This document shows positions 32,068 through 42,149 of a stretch of DNA of 64,000 nucleotides, one piece after another. The translations under genes and the position numbers were made by a program. Origin of the DNA: Achatina immaculata (taxonomy: Eukaryota > Mollusca > Gastropoda > Stylommatophora > Achatinidae). Location of the stretch: assembly GCA_009760885.1 (NCBI GenBank), contig CM019696.1, forward strand, positions 42,950,221 through 43,014,220, given 5' to 3'. The stretch's first letter is position 1, and each line of letters begins with the position of its first letter. Below the pieces are notes generated by a model. It had not been told where the DNA came from. It worked only from the letters and a program-made list of their open reading frames with translations, and ran no database searches.

Positions 32068-35000
32068 GAGATAACATGTGGGGCCATCTCTAAGATGTTA
32101 AAAACAAGACAACAGGAGATGAGTCGTGGGGCCAAGGCTATGACGTTAAAACCAAGATAAAATGAGATAAGTTGCTGATTTAAGGCCACTATTTTAAAAC
32201 CAAGATTACAACAGATGACACGTGGGTCCATGGTTATGATGTTAAAAGTAAGATAACATGAGATGAGACGTATGTTCATGACTATGATGTTAGAAAATAA
32301 AACAGGAGATAAGATGTGGTTCCGTGACTATGATGTTATAACCAAGATAAACAGAAGATAAAACGTGGGTCCATGACTATGATGTGAAAACCAAGATAAC
32401 AATAGATGAGACTAGGCTTCATGGCTTTGATATTAAAAAGAAGAAAACTGGAGACAAGATGTGGGTCCATGGCTATGATATTTTAAAAAAGATAACGGGA
32501 GATACCATATGTGTTTATGGCTATGATGTTAAAACCAAGAAAACAAGAGATACGATGTGGATCCGTAGCAATGATGTTAAAAGCAAGAAAAAAGGTGATA
32601 CGATGTGTGTCCATGGCTATGATGTTAAAACCAAGTTAACAGGAGATAATATGTTGGTCCATGGCTATGATGTTAAAACCAAGATAACAGGAGATGATAT
32701 GTTGGTCCATGGCTATGATGTTTAAACCATGTTAACAGAAGATAAGATGTGGGTTCGTGTCTCTGATGTTAAAAGCATGAAAAAGGACATAGGATGTGTG
32801 TCCATGGCTATGATGTTAAATCAAAGATAACAGGAAATGAGACGTGGGTCCATGGCTATTATGCTATACTTAAGATAACACTAATTGAGACATGGGTTCA
32901 TGTCTATGATGTTAAAACCAAGAAAAGAGTAGATAAGATCTGGATTAATGGCTGTAATATTAAAACCAAGATAACAGCATATGAGATATAGGCCCATGGC
33001 TCTGATATTAAAATCAGGTTACCAGGAGACAAGACGTTGGAACATAACTATGATGTTAAAACAAAGATACCAGAAGATGAGACATAGATCCATGGCTATG
33101 GTGTTAAAACAAAGATACCAGAAGATGAGACATAGATCCATGGCTATGATGTTAAACCCAAGATACCAGAAGATGAGACATAGATCCATGGCTATGATGT
33201 TAAAACCAAGAAAACAGGCGATATGACGTGGGTCCATGGATAAGATGTTAAAATCAAGATAACAGTAGATAAGATACTGGCCCATGGCTATGATCTTAAC
33301 ACCAAGATAACAGGAGATAAAGAGTGGGTATATGACTATGATGTTAAAACCAATATAACAGGAGATGAGATATGGGTACATGGATATAATATTAAAACAA
33401 AGATCTTAGGAGATAAGATCTGTACAAAGGGCTATGACGTTAAAATCAAGAAAACAGGATATAAATGTGCATCCATGGCTATATTGTTAAAACCAAGATA
33501 AAAGCAAATAAGATATCATCATCATCATCAGCTGACGTGCCGACTGCCGTTGGCTATTATGCTTCTACAGAGCACACAATCCTTCATGCAGGCCATCAGC
33601 TCAATTTGTGATCTCCTCTCACACCATCCCATCAGACTGTCCAGTATCATTTATCGTGGTCTTCCTTTTGATCTTCTTCCTTTTATTTTTCCTAATGTCA
33701 TAATATTTTCAAATATTATAAGATATGGGATCATATTTATGATGCTGAAAACAGATAACAGAAGATAAGATCTGGGACCGTTTCTATGATGTTAAAACCA
33801 AGTTAACAGGTGATAAGACGTGCGTCCAAGGCCATAATATTAAAACAAAGATAATAGGAGATGAGATGTGGGTCCATGGCTACGATCTTAAAATCAGGAT
33901 AATGTGGAATGAGACGTGGATCCATTACTGTGATGTTAAAACCAAGATAACAGGAGATGAGACATATGTCCATGACTCTGATGTTAAAACCAAGATAATA
34001 AGACATGAGGTCATTATGTTAAAACTAAGAACACAATACATGACACGTTCGTCCATGGATATGATATTAAAACCAAGATAACAGGAGATAAGATGTGGGA
34101 CCACTGACTATGATGCTAAAACCCAGATAATAGGAGATGAGACATGGGTCCAATATTATGATGTTAAAACCAAGATAACGGGAGATTAGGCGTGGGTCCA
34201 TTCCTATGATGTTGAAACCAAGATAACAGGAGATGAGATGTGGATCCATGGCTATGATGCTAAAACCAAGATAACAGGAGATGAGATGTGGATCCATGGC
34301 TATGATGCTAAAACCAAGATAACAGGAGATGAGATGTGGATCCATGGCTATGATGCTAAAACCAAGATAACAGGAGATGAGATGTGGATCCATGGCTATG
34401 ATGCTAAAACCAAGATAACAGGAGATAAGACATTGATCCATTACTATCATGTTAAATCCAAGATAACAGGAGATGAGAAGTGGATACATGACTATGATGT
34501 TAAACCCAAGATAACAGGAGATGAGAAGTGGATACATGGCTATGATGTTAAACCCAAGATAACAGGAGATGTGAAGTGGATATATGACTATGATGTTAAA
34601 CCCAAGATAACAGGAGATGAGAAGTGGATACATGGCTATGATGTTAAACCCAAGATAACAGGAGATGAGAAGTGGATACATGACTATGATATTAAACCCA
34701 AGATATAAGGAGTTAAAATGTTGATTCATGGATATGACGTTAAAACTAAGATAACAAGAGATATGACCTGGGTCCATGGCTATGATGTTAAAATAATGAT
34801 AACACTAGGTGAGACATGGGTCCACGGCTACGATGTTAAAATAATGATAACACTAGGTAAGACATGAGTCCACGGCTAACAGGAGATGAGACATGGGTCC
34901 ATGGCTGTTATGTTAAAACAAAGATAACAAGAACTGAGAAATGGGTCCATTGTTATGATGTTAAAACCAAGATAACAGGAGATGTGACGAAGGTCCATGG

Positions 35001-35265
35001 TTATGATGTTAAAAGTAAGATAACAGGAGATCAGACGTGAGTTCATGGATATGATGTTAAAAGTAAGATAACAGGAGATCAGATATGGATCCATGGCTAT
35101 GATGTTAAAAGTAAGATAACAGGAGATCAGATATGGATCCATGGCTATGATGTTAAAAGTAAGATAACAGGAGATCAGACATGGATCCATGGCTATGATG
35201 TTAAATCCAAAGTAACAAGAGATAAGATGTGTGTCCATGGCTCTGGTGTTTGAACCAATATACAA
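32068..35265. repeat. 48-bp array of the mariner catalytic motif
   Basis: Roughly 60 copies of a 48-bp unit encoding the 16 residues ITGDETWVHGYDVKTK or variants, the mariner block with the first catalytic Asp (family form TGDETWV.GYD.ETK). Copies at 34205-34440 are nearly identical; those at 32100-33400 are diverged with indels. Because the period is 16 codons, a plus frame at 34238-34708 and a minus frame at 34067-34777 stay open. Upstream (LETLITGDNMWG) and downstream (TNIQSS.W) codons show the array sits exactly within the gene. One LINE A fragment interrupts it. Confidence 0.95.
33517..33717 (-). mobile_element. LINE A 3' fragment inside the 48-bp array
   Basis: Starts with CATCATCATCATCAGCTGAC and matches the LINE A 3' end (GTTGGCTATTATGCTTCT, GATCTCCTCTCACACCATCC). 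Flanks ATAAGATAT at 33508-33516 and 33718-33726 form a 9-bp target duplication. Only ~200 bp of the element is present. Confidence 0.93.
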
Positions 35266-35882
35266 TCTTCATAGTGGGTGGCAAAAGTGTCTTCTCGAAC
35301 ATTACAAAAATAGAGAGTGAGAAAGCACGGATGAGTTGGTCAAAGATCAAAGAGGTGCTGGTTGTGATTTTTTATTGGAAAGGCGTAGTCCATTATTAGT
35401 GTGTAGCACATGGTCAGATGACAAAGCAACAGTTGTAGCAGAAAGTTTTAGCACGCTTGAGGGATGCTGTGCTGAGACCTGACCTGAACTGTTGGAAAAT
35501 CCGACTTGGATCTTGGGGTACAGTGCACCGGTTCATGCATCCCTCCTTTTCCTCAGCTGTCCAGCACAGTATCAGATATCCTTGTGCCCCATCCACTTTA
35601 TTCTCCAGGAGATTTTCCTGTTTTCCAGACTTAAAGCAGCTTTGAAACGTTCCCATCTCACATAGAAGAGTTAGGAAAATGTGATAAGAGAACTGCGCGC
35701 CATTACAGAGTGTTCTAAGAAGCTTTCCAACAATGGACGAAACGTTGGGAAGTGTGTAACACTAGCGGGGAGGGGGGGTTACTTTGAAGGGCACAATGCT
35801 CAAAATATTGTCATATGAGCACTTATGTCTTTATAGCTAATGCTAGGCCTTTTTTTAGCTTTTGTTCTGGACACATCTTGTA

Positions 35883-36095
35883 TATAAAGTTGACAGAATT
35901 TGTGGTATTCTCTCCGTTTATAGGGGAAGCTGACAGCATTTGGTGTGTTCTCTCCATTTATAGGTAAAGCTGACAGCATTTATTGTGTTCTCTCCGTTTA
36001 CAGATAAAGCTGACAGTACGTGTTGTATTCTTTCCATTTATAGATAAAGCTGGCGGCATTTATTGCATCCTTGTCGTAGTGACAGAAGTGGAGAA
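35883..36095. repeat. Segment 6 of the 40-bp repeat
   Basis: Five 40-bp units (AAAGCTGACAGCATTTATTG then TGTTCTCTCCGTTTACAG), with the TGAC step at 35891, 35931, 35971 and 36011. Same orientation as segments 1-5 but without long CT or TA runs. Confidence 0.85.
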
Positions 36096-36159
36096 GGAAG
36101 AGGAAGGTAAGTGACAAATATATACCTTATACCACTGATGGATGTCCTGTATTATAGAA

Positions 36160-36229
36160 TTGATGTCCACATTTGTTTATTTCGATGTCCATACCTGTTT
36201 AATTAGATGTCCACACTTGTTTATTTTAC
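36160..36229. repeat. 22-bp minisatellite, left part
   Basis: Copies of TGTTTATTTAGATGTCCACA interrupted at ~36230 by a foldback element; the array continues at 36664. Confidence 0.85.
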
Positions 36230-36617
36230 GTAGTTAGAGATTATGGTGAAGTTTTACAAGGCAGCAGAGGGAGTGAGTAAGTGAAGAAAAACGAATAGAA
36301 AGTATGAGAGTAAGATAAGAATGTATAAATGAAAAACTTATCTTAGTGGGATCCTCCTAAGTAGGAGAGACAAGTTGGCATTCTTGTGTTTCCTAATTGG
36401 GAGGATGCCATTAAGATAAGTTTTTCATTTTCTGTTAGTTATATGTCGTGTTTTGTTTGTGTATGTAACCCTCGAAAAAGGCTCATACCGAAATATTGGA
36501 TGCTGTATGTTTTTCATTTATACATTCTCGTCTTACTCTCATATTTTCTATTCGTTTTTTCTCATTTACTCACTCCGTCTGCCGCCCTGTATTACAGCAC
36601 CATACACCTCTATCTAC
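36230..36617. mobile_element. Foldback (inverted-repeat) element inside the 22-bp array
   Basis: Left arm 36230-36336 and right arm ~36510-36617 are inverted copies of ~107 bp: GTAGTTAGAGATTATGG and the reverse of CCATACACCTCTATCTAC at the tips, AAAACGAATAGAAAGTATGA in the arms. A second inner pair, AAAAACTTATCTTA (36333) and TAAGATAAGTTTTT (36413), nests inside. No transposase is encoded, so it looks like a non-autonomous MITE or foldback element. The GGCTCATACCGAAATATTGG stretch resembles the 'pseudo-LTR' tail phrase of Penelope-type elements, but only weakly. Confidence 0.65.
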
Positions 36618-36663
36618 ATTTATTATATGATCCAGTTTTACTGCAGTCGCCATCCCTTTTATT

Positions 36664-36900
36664 TGTTTATTTTAGTGTCCACATTTGTTTATTTCAATGC
36701 GAACGAAGAAGAAGAAGTTTATTTCAATGTCCACACTTGTTTATTTAGATGTCCACACTTGTTTATTTAGATGTCCATACTTGTTTATTTCAAGTTCCAC
36801 ACTTGTTTATTTAGATGTCCACATTTGTTTATTTAGATGTCCACACTTGTTTATTTAGATGTCCACACATTGTTATTTAGATGTCCACTCCTGTTTATTT
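36664..36900. repeat. 22-bp minisatellite, right part
   Basis: About ten copies of TGTTTATTTAGATGTCCACA with variants (TTCAATG, TTCAAGT). Confidence 0.92.
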
Positions 36901-37620
36901 CAAACAAAAACGTCCTGCGTCTGTGATGACGTTTTCTGGCAGAACAAACTGCCTTGACCATGAGACAAACTGCCTTTCACCACAAGACATTTTGTGATTC
37001 CCCCCCCCCCCCCCCCCCCGGTTGTCACATGTTTGTAGGTCATCTGCTCCGCGTTTACATTTTGTGTGATTCATGTTTTTTATTTCCTCGGTGCTTGGTG
37101 ACAACAATCATCTGTTTAATTGTGCCGCGGTAATATTCCAGTTTCAAACTTCATTATAGCTTTTCTTAAAAAATGCCACTTTCCTATTAAAAGAAAATGT
37201 GTTAAGCTGCTTCAAATATTGATGCATTAAGTTGTTGATGCAAACTTTATGACAAGCTGAAGGTAGGTTCTGACCAGTCTGTAAAGGTTGAGAGGTTAAA
37301 TGTTGTTCCGAGTTAATGTTGTGTCTCTTGTATTTCCGTTTCTTATTTCGCTTGCAGCCTGTGGCGAGCCAGACATAAATCATCGTCATTGTTCTGAGGT
37401 TGTACATATTATTTGGACAATCTTTTTCTTCTATTTCACTTTGCATAATTTGTTCTTCTATGTTCAACCTTCGTCCTTCTTTTCATGATTAAAAAATCCC
37501 TTGAAATTTGGCACTTAACGACGTCACTCTGCATGCATGCTGTGTTCATATAGCGGAAGTTTTTTTTTTCTTTTAAATCTAATAACATATGTCACAGAAA
37601 TCAGAAAACTAAACATAAAT
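36901..37620. other. No recognisable gene; 22-base poly-C
   Basis: A run of about 22 C residues at 36998-37019 is the only distinct feature. Open frames here (36895-37107, 37144-37467, 37300-37488) have no recognisable motif. Confidence 0.5.
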
Positions 37621-37629
37621 ATAAATGAA

Positions 37630-37790
37630 AGTATTGGGTAAGCTGAGGTATCGGGTATGTTGATGTATCGGGTATGTTGATGTATCGGGTATGTTGAGGT
37701 ATCGGGTATGTTGATGTATCGGGTATGTTGAGGTATCGGGTATGTTGATGTATCGGGTATGTTGAGGTATCGGGTATGTTGAGGTAAATG
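37630..37790. repeat. 17-bp minisatellite
   Basis: Nine copies of ATCGGGTATGTTGATGT, with GATGT and GAGGT forms alternating irregularly. Confidence 0.95.
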
Positions 37791-37919
37791 GCTCTGCTGA
37801 GGAGCGAATGAGAGAAACGGATGTGTACAGAGAGTCTGAAGTAAGTAGAAAGATAAGCAATAAAGTCATGAGATCTAACCATGAATAACCATGGTTAGGC
37901 ACCGTACATATATACAAGG

Positions 37920-38310
37920 AAATATAGGCAACAGAAAGATGGACACCAGCAAGTATAGGCAACAGAAAGATGAACACCAGCAAATATAGGCAACAGAAAG
38001 ATGGACACCAGCAAATATAGGCAACAGAAAGATGGACACCACCAAATATAGGCAACAGAAAGATGGACACCAGCAAATATAGGCAACAAAAATATGGACA
38101 CCAGCATATATAGGCAATAGAAAAGTGGACATCAGCAAATATAGGCAATAGAAAAGTGGACACCAGCAAATATAGGAAGTAGAAACACTGATACCAGCAA
38201 ATATAGGAAGTAGAAACACTGATACCAGCAAATATAGGAAGTAGAAACACTGATACCAGCAAATATAGGAAGTAGAAACACTGATACCAGCAAATATAGG
38301 AAGTAGTGCC
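37920..38310. repeat. 31-bp minisatellite
   Basis: About twelve copies; left copies contain AATATAGGCAACAGAAAGAT, right copies AATATAGGAAGTAGAAACAC. The right form matches the 30-bp array at 39668 apart from one extra A. Confidence 0.95.
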
Positions 38311-38528
38311 ACTTATAAAAGGATCTGCTGTACCGATCTGAGAAAGGATTGACACCAATTAAAGAAGGTTCCTCTCTTCTGCTACAGAATCATGAGAAGA
38401 AGTAGGGCTACATGTTACTGGTGGTTAATCTGTGCTGCTATTCAATCATTTGATGTCTAGTGGAATGATTGTAAGAATTTTTGAACCACTCCTCAGGATC
38501 AAGATAATAAATGTTTTATCTGTGGAAT

Positions 38529-38760
38529 CTCTTACAACTTGTTTCATCCATACACTCAAGAAACTTAAGACACCCAGACATGCTGTTGAACCTCTTACTA
38601 CTTGTTTCATCCATACACTCAAGAAACTTAAGACACCCAGACATGCTGTTGAACCTCTTACTACTTGTTTCATCCATACACTCAAGAAACTTAAGACACC
38701 CAGACATGCTGTTGAACCTCTTACTACTTGTTTCATCCATACACTCAAGAGACTTAAGGC
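38529..38760. repeat. 63-bp tandem array within an open frame
   Basis: Almost four copies of a 63-bp (21 codon) unit starting TGTTTCATCCATACACTCAA. Copies 2-4 look identical. It lies in a 139-codon plus frame (38432-38851) reading CFIHTLKKLKTPRHAVEPLT per unit and ending SNLDDKSTEGLNRRELNGTK. I do not recognise this protein; by analogy with other arrays here it could be a transposon segment. Confidence 0.9.
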
Positions 38761-39665
38761 ATGCATCTCCAACCTAGATGACAAAAGCACAGAAGGACTC
38801 AACAGGCGAGAGCTCAATGGGACCAAAGCAGCAACAGTGTTGAGTAATTAACCAAGAGAGTAATTTCAACATCAAGACAACAGTTTTATTAATGGGAAGA
38901 TGGAGGATGACTGATGAGGATGGCAGACTCAACAAACTACATAAAACTGCCTACACTCCCCGGCAAGAACTATGTTTGCCATGTGGGGAGGGATTGTTAA
39001 AAAAAACTAAGGCCTACAGAAGGACCACAAATCAATCACTAGCAACAAAATGCCATAATTACTGGTGTTAGAAAAAACACAGCAACCGACTTCCCACATG
39101 TCGACAAAACACATCTTTCAACTACTAAGCAACTATCTGCCCAATCAGTCTACAAATGCCAGCAACAAAACCTGCTCTGTCCTAATAAGGACAGCTGACA
39201 TTAATCTCTACATCAGACAAATTAGCTGGAATGCTCTACTATCAACATAGTCATGAAAAATCAAACACATGATTCCAAAATCATAAAAAAATCCTTATCC
39301 TAATATTATCCTCAATAATGAACACTTCATCATCCTAACAATCCTAATAATAATGATGCTTTTTTCTCTTTTATAACTCACATTTTCTCTAAGAGTCTCT
39401 TCCTTCTAGTCCTTGCTCTAGCAAAGCTTACTCTGACTGTTCATTGTTTCACTTCTGCTTGTGCTGTCTGCTTCTTCCAGTGTGTTCAGTCTCCGTGCCT
39501 TTATGTGCAACTTTACAGTTGTTAATTTTGGCAGTGCAGGCTCTAACCTTTAACCCCTAAGTTCTCAAATAGATTATCTCTGATCTAGTCAACTCACGTT
39601 TTCTTTAACTAGCGTATTTCCTCTTACCACAACTATCGTTTATTTTAACAAAATCACTGTCACAC
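38761..39665. other. No recognisable gene
   Basis: Single-copy-like. A plus-strand phrase (38890-39000: GRWRMTDEDGRLNKLHKTAY) is open but unfamiliar. The rest is AT-rich without motifs. Confidence 0.45.
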
Positions 39666-39667
39666 AA

Positions 39668-40701
39668 TGACACTAGCAAATACTGGAAGTAGAAACACTG
39701 ACACCAGCAATATAGGAAGTATAAACACTGACACCAGCAATGTAGGAAGTAGCAACACTGACACCAACAATATAGGAAGTATAAACACTGACACCACCAA
39801 TATAGGAAGTATAAACACTGACACCACCAATATAGGAAGTATAAACACTGACACCAGCAATATAGGAAGCAGAAACACTGACACCAGCAATATAGGAAGT
39901 ATAAACACTGACACCAACAATATAGGAAGTATAAACACTGACACCAGCAATATAGGAAGCAGAAACACTGACACCAGCAATATAGGAAGTAGAAACACTG
40001 ACACCAGCAATATAGGAAGTAGCAACACTGACACCACCAATATAGGAAGTATAAACACTGACACCACCAATATAGGAAGTATAAACACTGACACCAGCAA
40101 TATAGGAAGTATAAACACTGACACCAACAACATAGGAAGTAGAAACACTGACATCAGCAATATAGGAAGTAGCAACACTGACACCAGCAATATAGGAAGT
40201 ATAAACACTGACACCAGAAATATAGGAAGTATAAACACTGACACCAGCAATATAGGAAGTATAAACACTGACACCAGCAATATAGGAAGTATAAACACTG
40301 ACACCAGCAATATAGGAAGTATAAACACTGACACCACCAATATAGGAAGTATAAACACTGACACCAGCAATATAGGAAGTATAAACACTGACACCAACAA
40401 TATAGGAAGTAGAAACATTGACACCAGCAATATAGGAAGTAGCAACACTGACACCACCAATATAGGAAGTATAAACACTGACACCACCAATATAGGAAGT
40501 ATAAACACTGACACCACCAATATAGGAAGTATAAACACTGACACCAGCAATATAGGAAGTATAAACACTGACACCAACAATATAGGAAGTATAAACACTG
40601 ACACCAACAATATAGGAAGTATAAACACTGACACCAGCAATATAGGAAGTATAAACACTGACACCAACAATATAGGAAGTATAAACACTGACACCAGCAA
40701 T
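39668..40701. repeat. 30-bp minisatellite, main block
   Basis: About 34 copies of a 30-bp unit with AATATAGGAAGTATAAACAC. Ten codons per unit (NIGSINTDTS) give a 350-codon plus frame (39667-40719) and a 364-codon minus frame; both exist only because no frame of the unit has a stop. No initiation context or domain argues for coding. Confidence 0.96.
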
Positions 40702-40926
40702 CTCTCTCTCTCTCTCTGAACCTTAAGTGCCCAGGGCACATGGGGCTTCCGCAAGGATTTTCCACAAATGCCTGTCTTTCGCCTTTTTTTCTGCTCTTGC
40801 CCAGGTGAGCCCTCTATTGCTCAACATCCTTTCTGTTGTTCTTCTCCATGTCTCTTTTGGTCTACCCTTACTTCTGTTCCCCTGTGGTGTCCATCTTAGT
40901 GCTATTTTTGGTAGTGAGTTGTCAGT
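40702..40926 (-). mobile_element. LINE D 3' fragment inside the 30-bp array
   Basis: Matches 19853-20071: (CT)n then GAACCTTAAGTGCCCAGGGC. Minus-strand TDNSLPKIALRWTPQGNRSK, GRPKETWRRTTERMLSNRGL. CACCAGCAAT occurs at 40692-40701 and again at 40927-40936, out of array register, so it is a 10-bp target duplication. Confidence 0.92.
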
Positions 40927-41125
40927 CACCAGCAATATAGGAAGTAGAAACACTGACACCAGCAATATAGGAAGTAGAAACACTGACACCAGCAATATAG
41001 GAAGTAGAAACACTGACACCAGCAATATAGGAAGTAGAAACACTGACACCAGCAATATAGGAAGTAGAAACACTGACACCAGCAATATAGGAAGTAGAAA
41101 CACTGACACCAGCAAATACTGGAAG
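40927..41125. repeat. 30-bp minisatellite, right block
   Basis: Six copies with AATATAGGAAGTAGAAACAC, nearly identical to each other and distinct from the TATAAACAC form that dominates left of the insertion. Confidence 0.95.
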
Positions 41126-41264
41126 TAGAAATAAGGACATCAACAAACACTGACGCAACAAATATGAACGCTCAATATGTTGCCGTAATAAATATTGACA
41201 TCACATAAAAAAAAATAACTCAGCACTGAACTTCCTTTGGGCTGTTCAAATTGTTTGTGTGTGT

Positions 41265-41830
41265 ATGTGTTGCTGAATGTTTACGGCGTGTCACTATGTT
41301 TATGTTCACGTATGTTGCTGAATGTTTACGGCGTGTCACTATGTTTATGTTCATGTATGTTGCTGAATGTTTACGGCGTGTCACTATGTTTGTGTTCATG
41401 TATGTTGCTGAATGTTTACGGCGTGTCACTATGTTTATGTTCATGTATGTTGCTGAATGTTTACGGCGTGTCACTATGTTTATGTTCATGTATGTTGCTG
41501 AATGTTTACGGCGTGTCACTATGTTTGTGTTCATGTATGTTGCTGAATGTTACGGTGTTTCACTATGTTTGTGTATGCTTATGTTGCTGAATGTTTACGG
41601 CGTGTCACTATGTTTATATTCGCGTATGTTGTTGAATGTTTACGGCGTGTCACTATGTTTATGTTCGCGTATGTTGCTGAATGTTTGCGGCTTGTCACTA
41701 TGTTTGTGTATGCTTATGTTTCTGAATGTTTACGGCGTGTCACTATGTTTGTGTTTGCATATATTGCTGAATGTTTACGGTGTTTCACTATGTTTGTGTA
41801 TGCATATGTTGCTGAATGTTTGCTGTCATG
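41265..41830. repeat. 45-bp minisatellite
   Basis: About thirteen copies of a 45-bp unit with TGCTGAATGTTTACGGCGTG TCACTATG; left copies are nearly identical, right copies from ~41560 diverge and lose segments. Open in two frames for periodic reasons. Confidence 0.95.
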
Positions 41831-42140
41831 TTGCTGACTTAGTTCACGTGAGTACTTACCTTTCATGCTTCCTGTCACACGTCGTGAGTGAACACGTCAT
41901 CACTTTTATATCCTGATCTCTGAGACCTGTTACTATGGCAACATTTGACATGATGTAACTAAGCCTTCCATGTTGTAAATTTATATCATTTACAAAAGAC
42001 AATTGCAAATCAAAGGCTAAAGTTTGCATCTTTTTATGACTATGTTTAACTATAACAGAGTTTTCCAGAAGAGAAAAAAAAAATTTGAAACATGAGGTAG
42101 ATGTTGGATATGACATCATCGAAGTTAGGAAAGAAAGGAA
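41831..42140. other. No recognisable feature
   Basis: Single-copy-like sequence between the 45-bp array and the LINE. Confidence 0.5.
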
Positions 42141-42149
42141 ACAAATTAT

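Larger units (their letters stand above)
30711..35882 (+). mobile_element. Mariner element swollen to ~5.2 kb by internal arrays
   Basis: Left end ACGAGGTGCATAAC at 30711 and a decayed matching right end (ACATCTTGTATA, ~35871-35882) enclose transposase remnants in correct order: DGRTLV; GRPYTSTDDDIVQRVRAVI; GNHHLNV.EVADLV (array 1); RHRVCAKF; array 2; VEISQELFASAHGNG, IFLETLITGDNMWG (array 3); TNIQSS.W; SKIKEVLVVIFYWKGVVHY; VLARLRDAVLRPDLN; APVHASLL; PHPLYSP; FLFSRLKAALKR; YFEGH. A normal mariner is ~1.3 kb; about 3.8 kb here is tandem repeat. Second catalytic Asp appears lost (LGYSAPVHA for HHDNAPVHA). Also holds a LINE A fragment at 33517. Confidence 0.85.

Noticed and set aside
34067..34777. 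236-codon minus-strand frame with hydrophobic repeats
   Set aside because: It is the reverse strand of the mariner-derived 48-bp array; the meaningful reading (catalytic motif) is on the plus strand.
39667..40719. 350-codon plus and 364-codon minus open frames
   Set aside because: Both come from a 30-bp period without stops. Overlap on both strands of the same array argues for an artefact.
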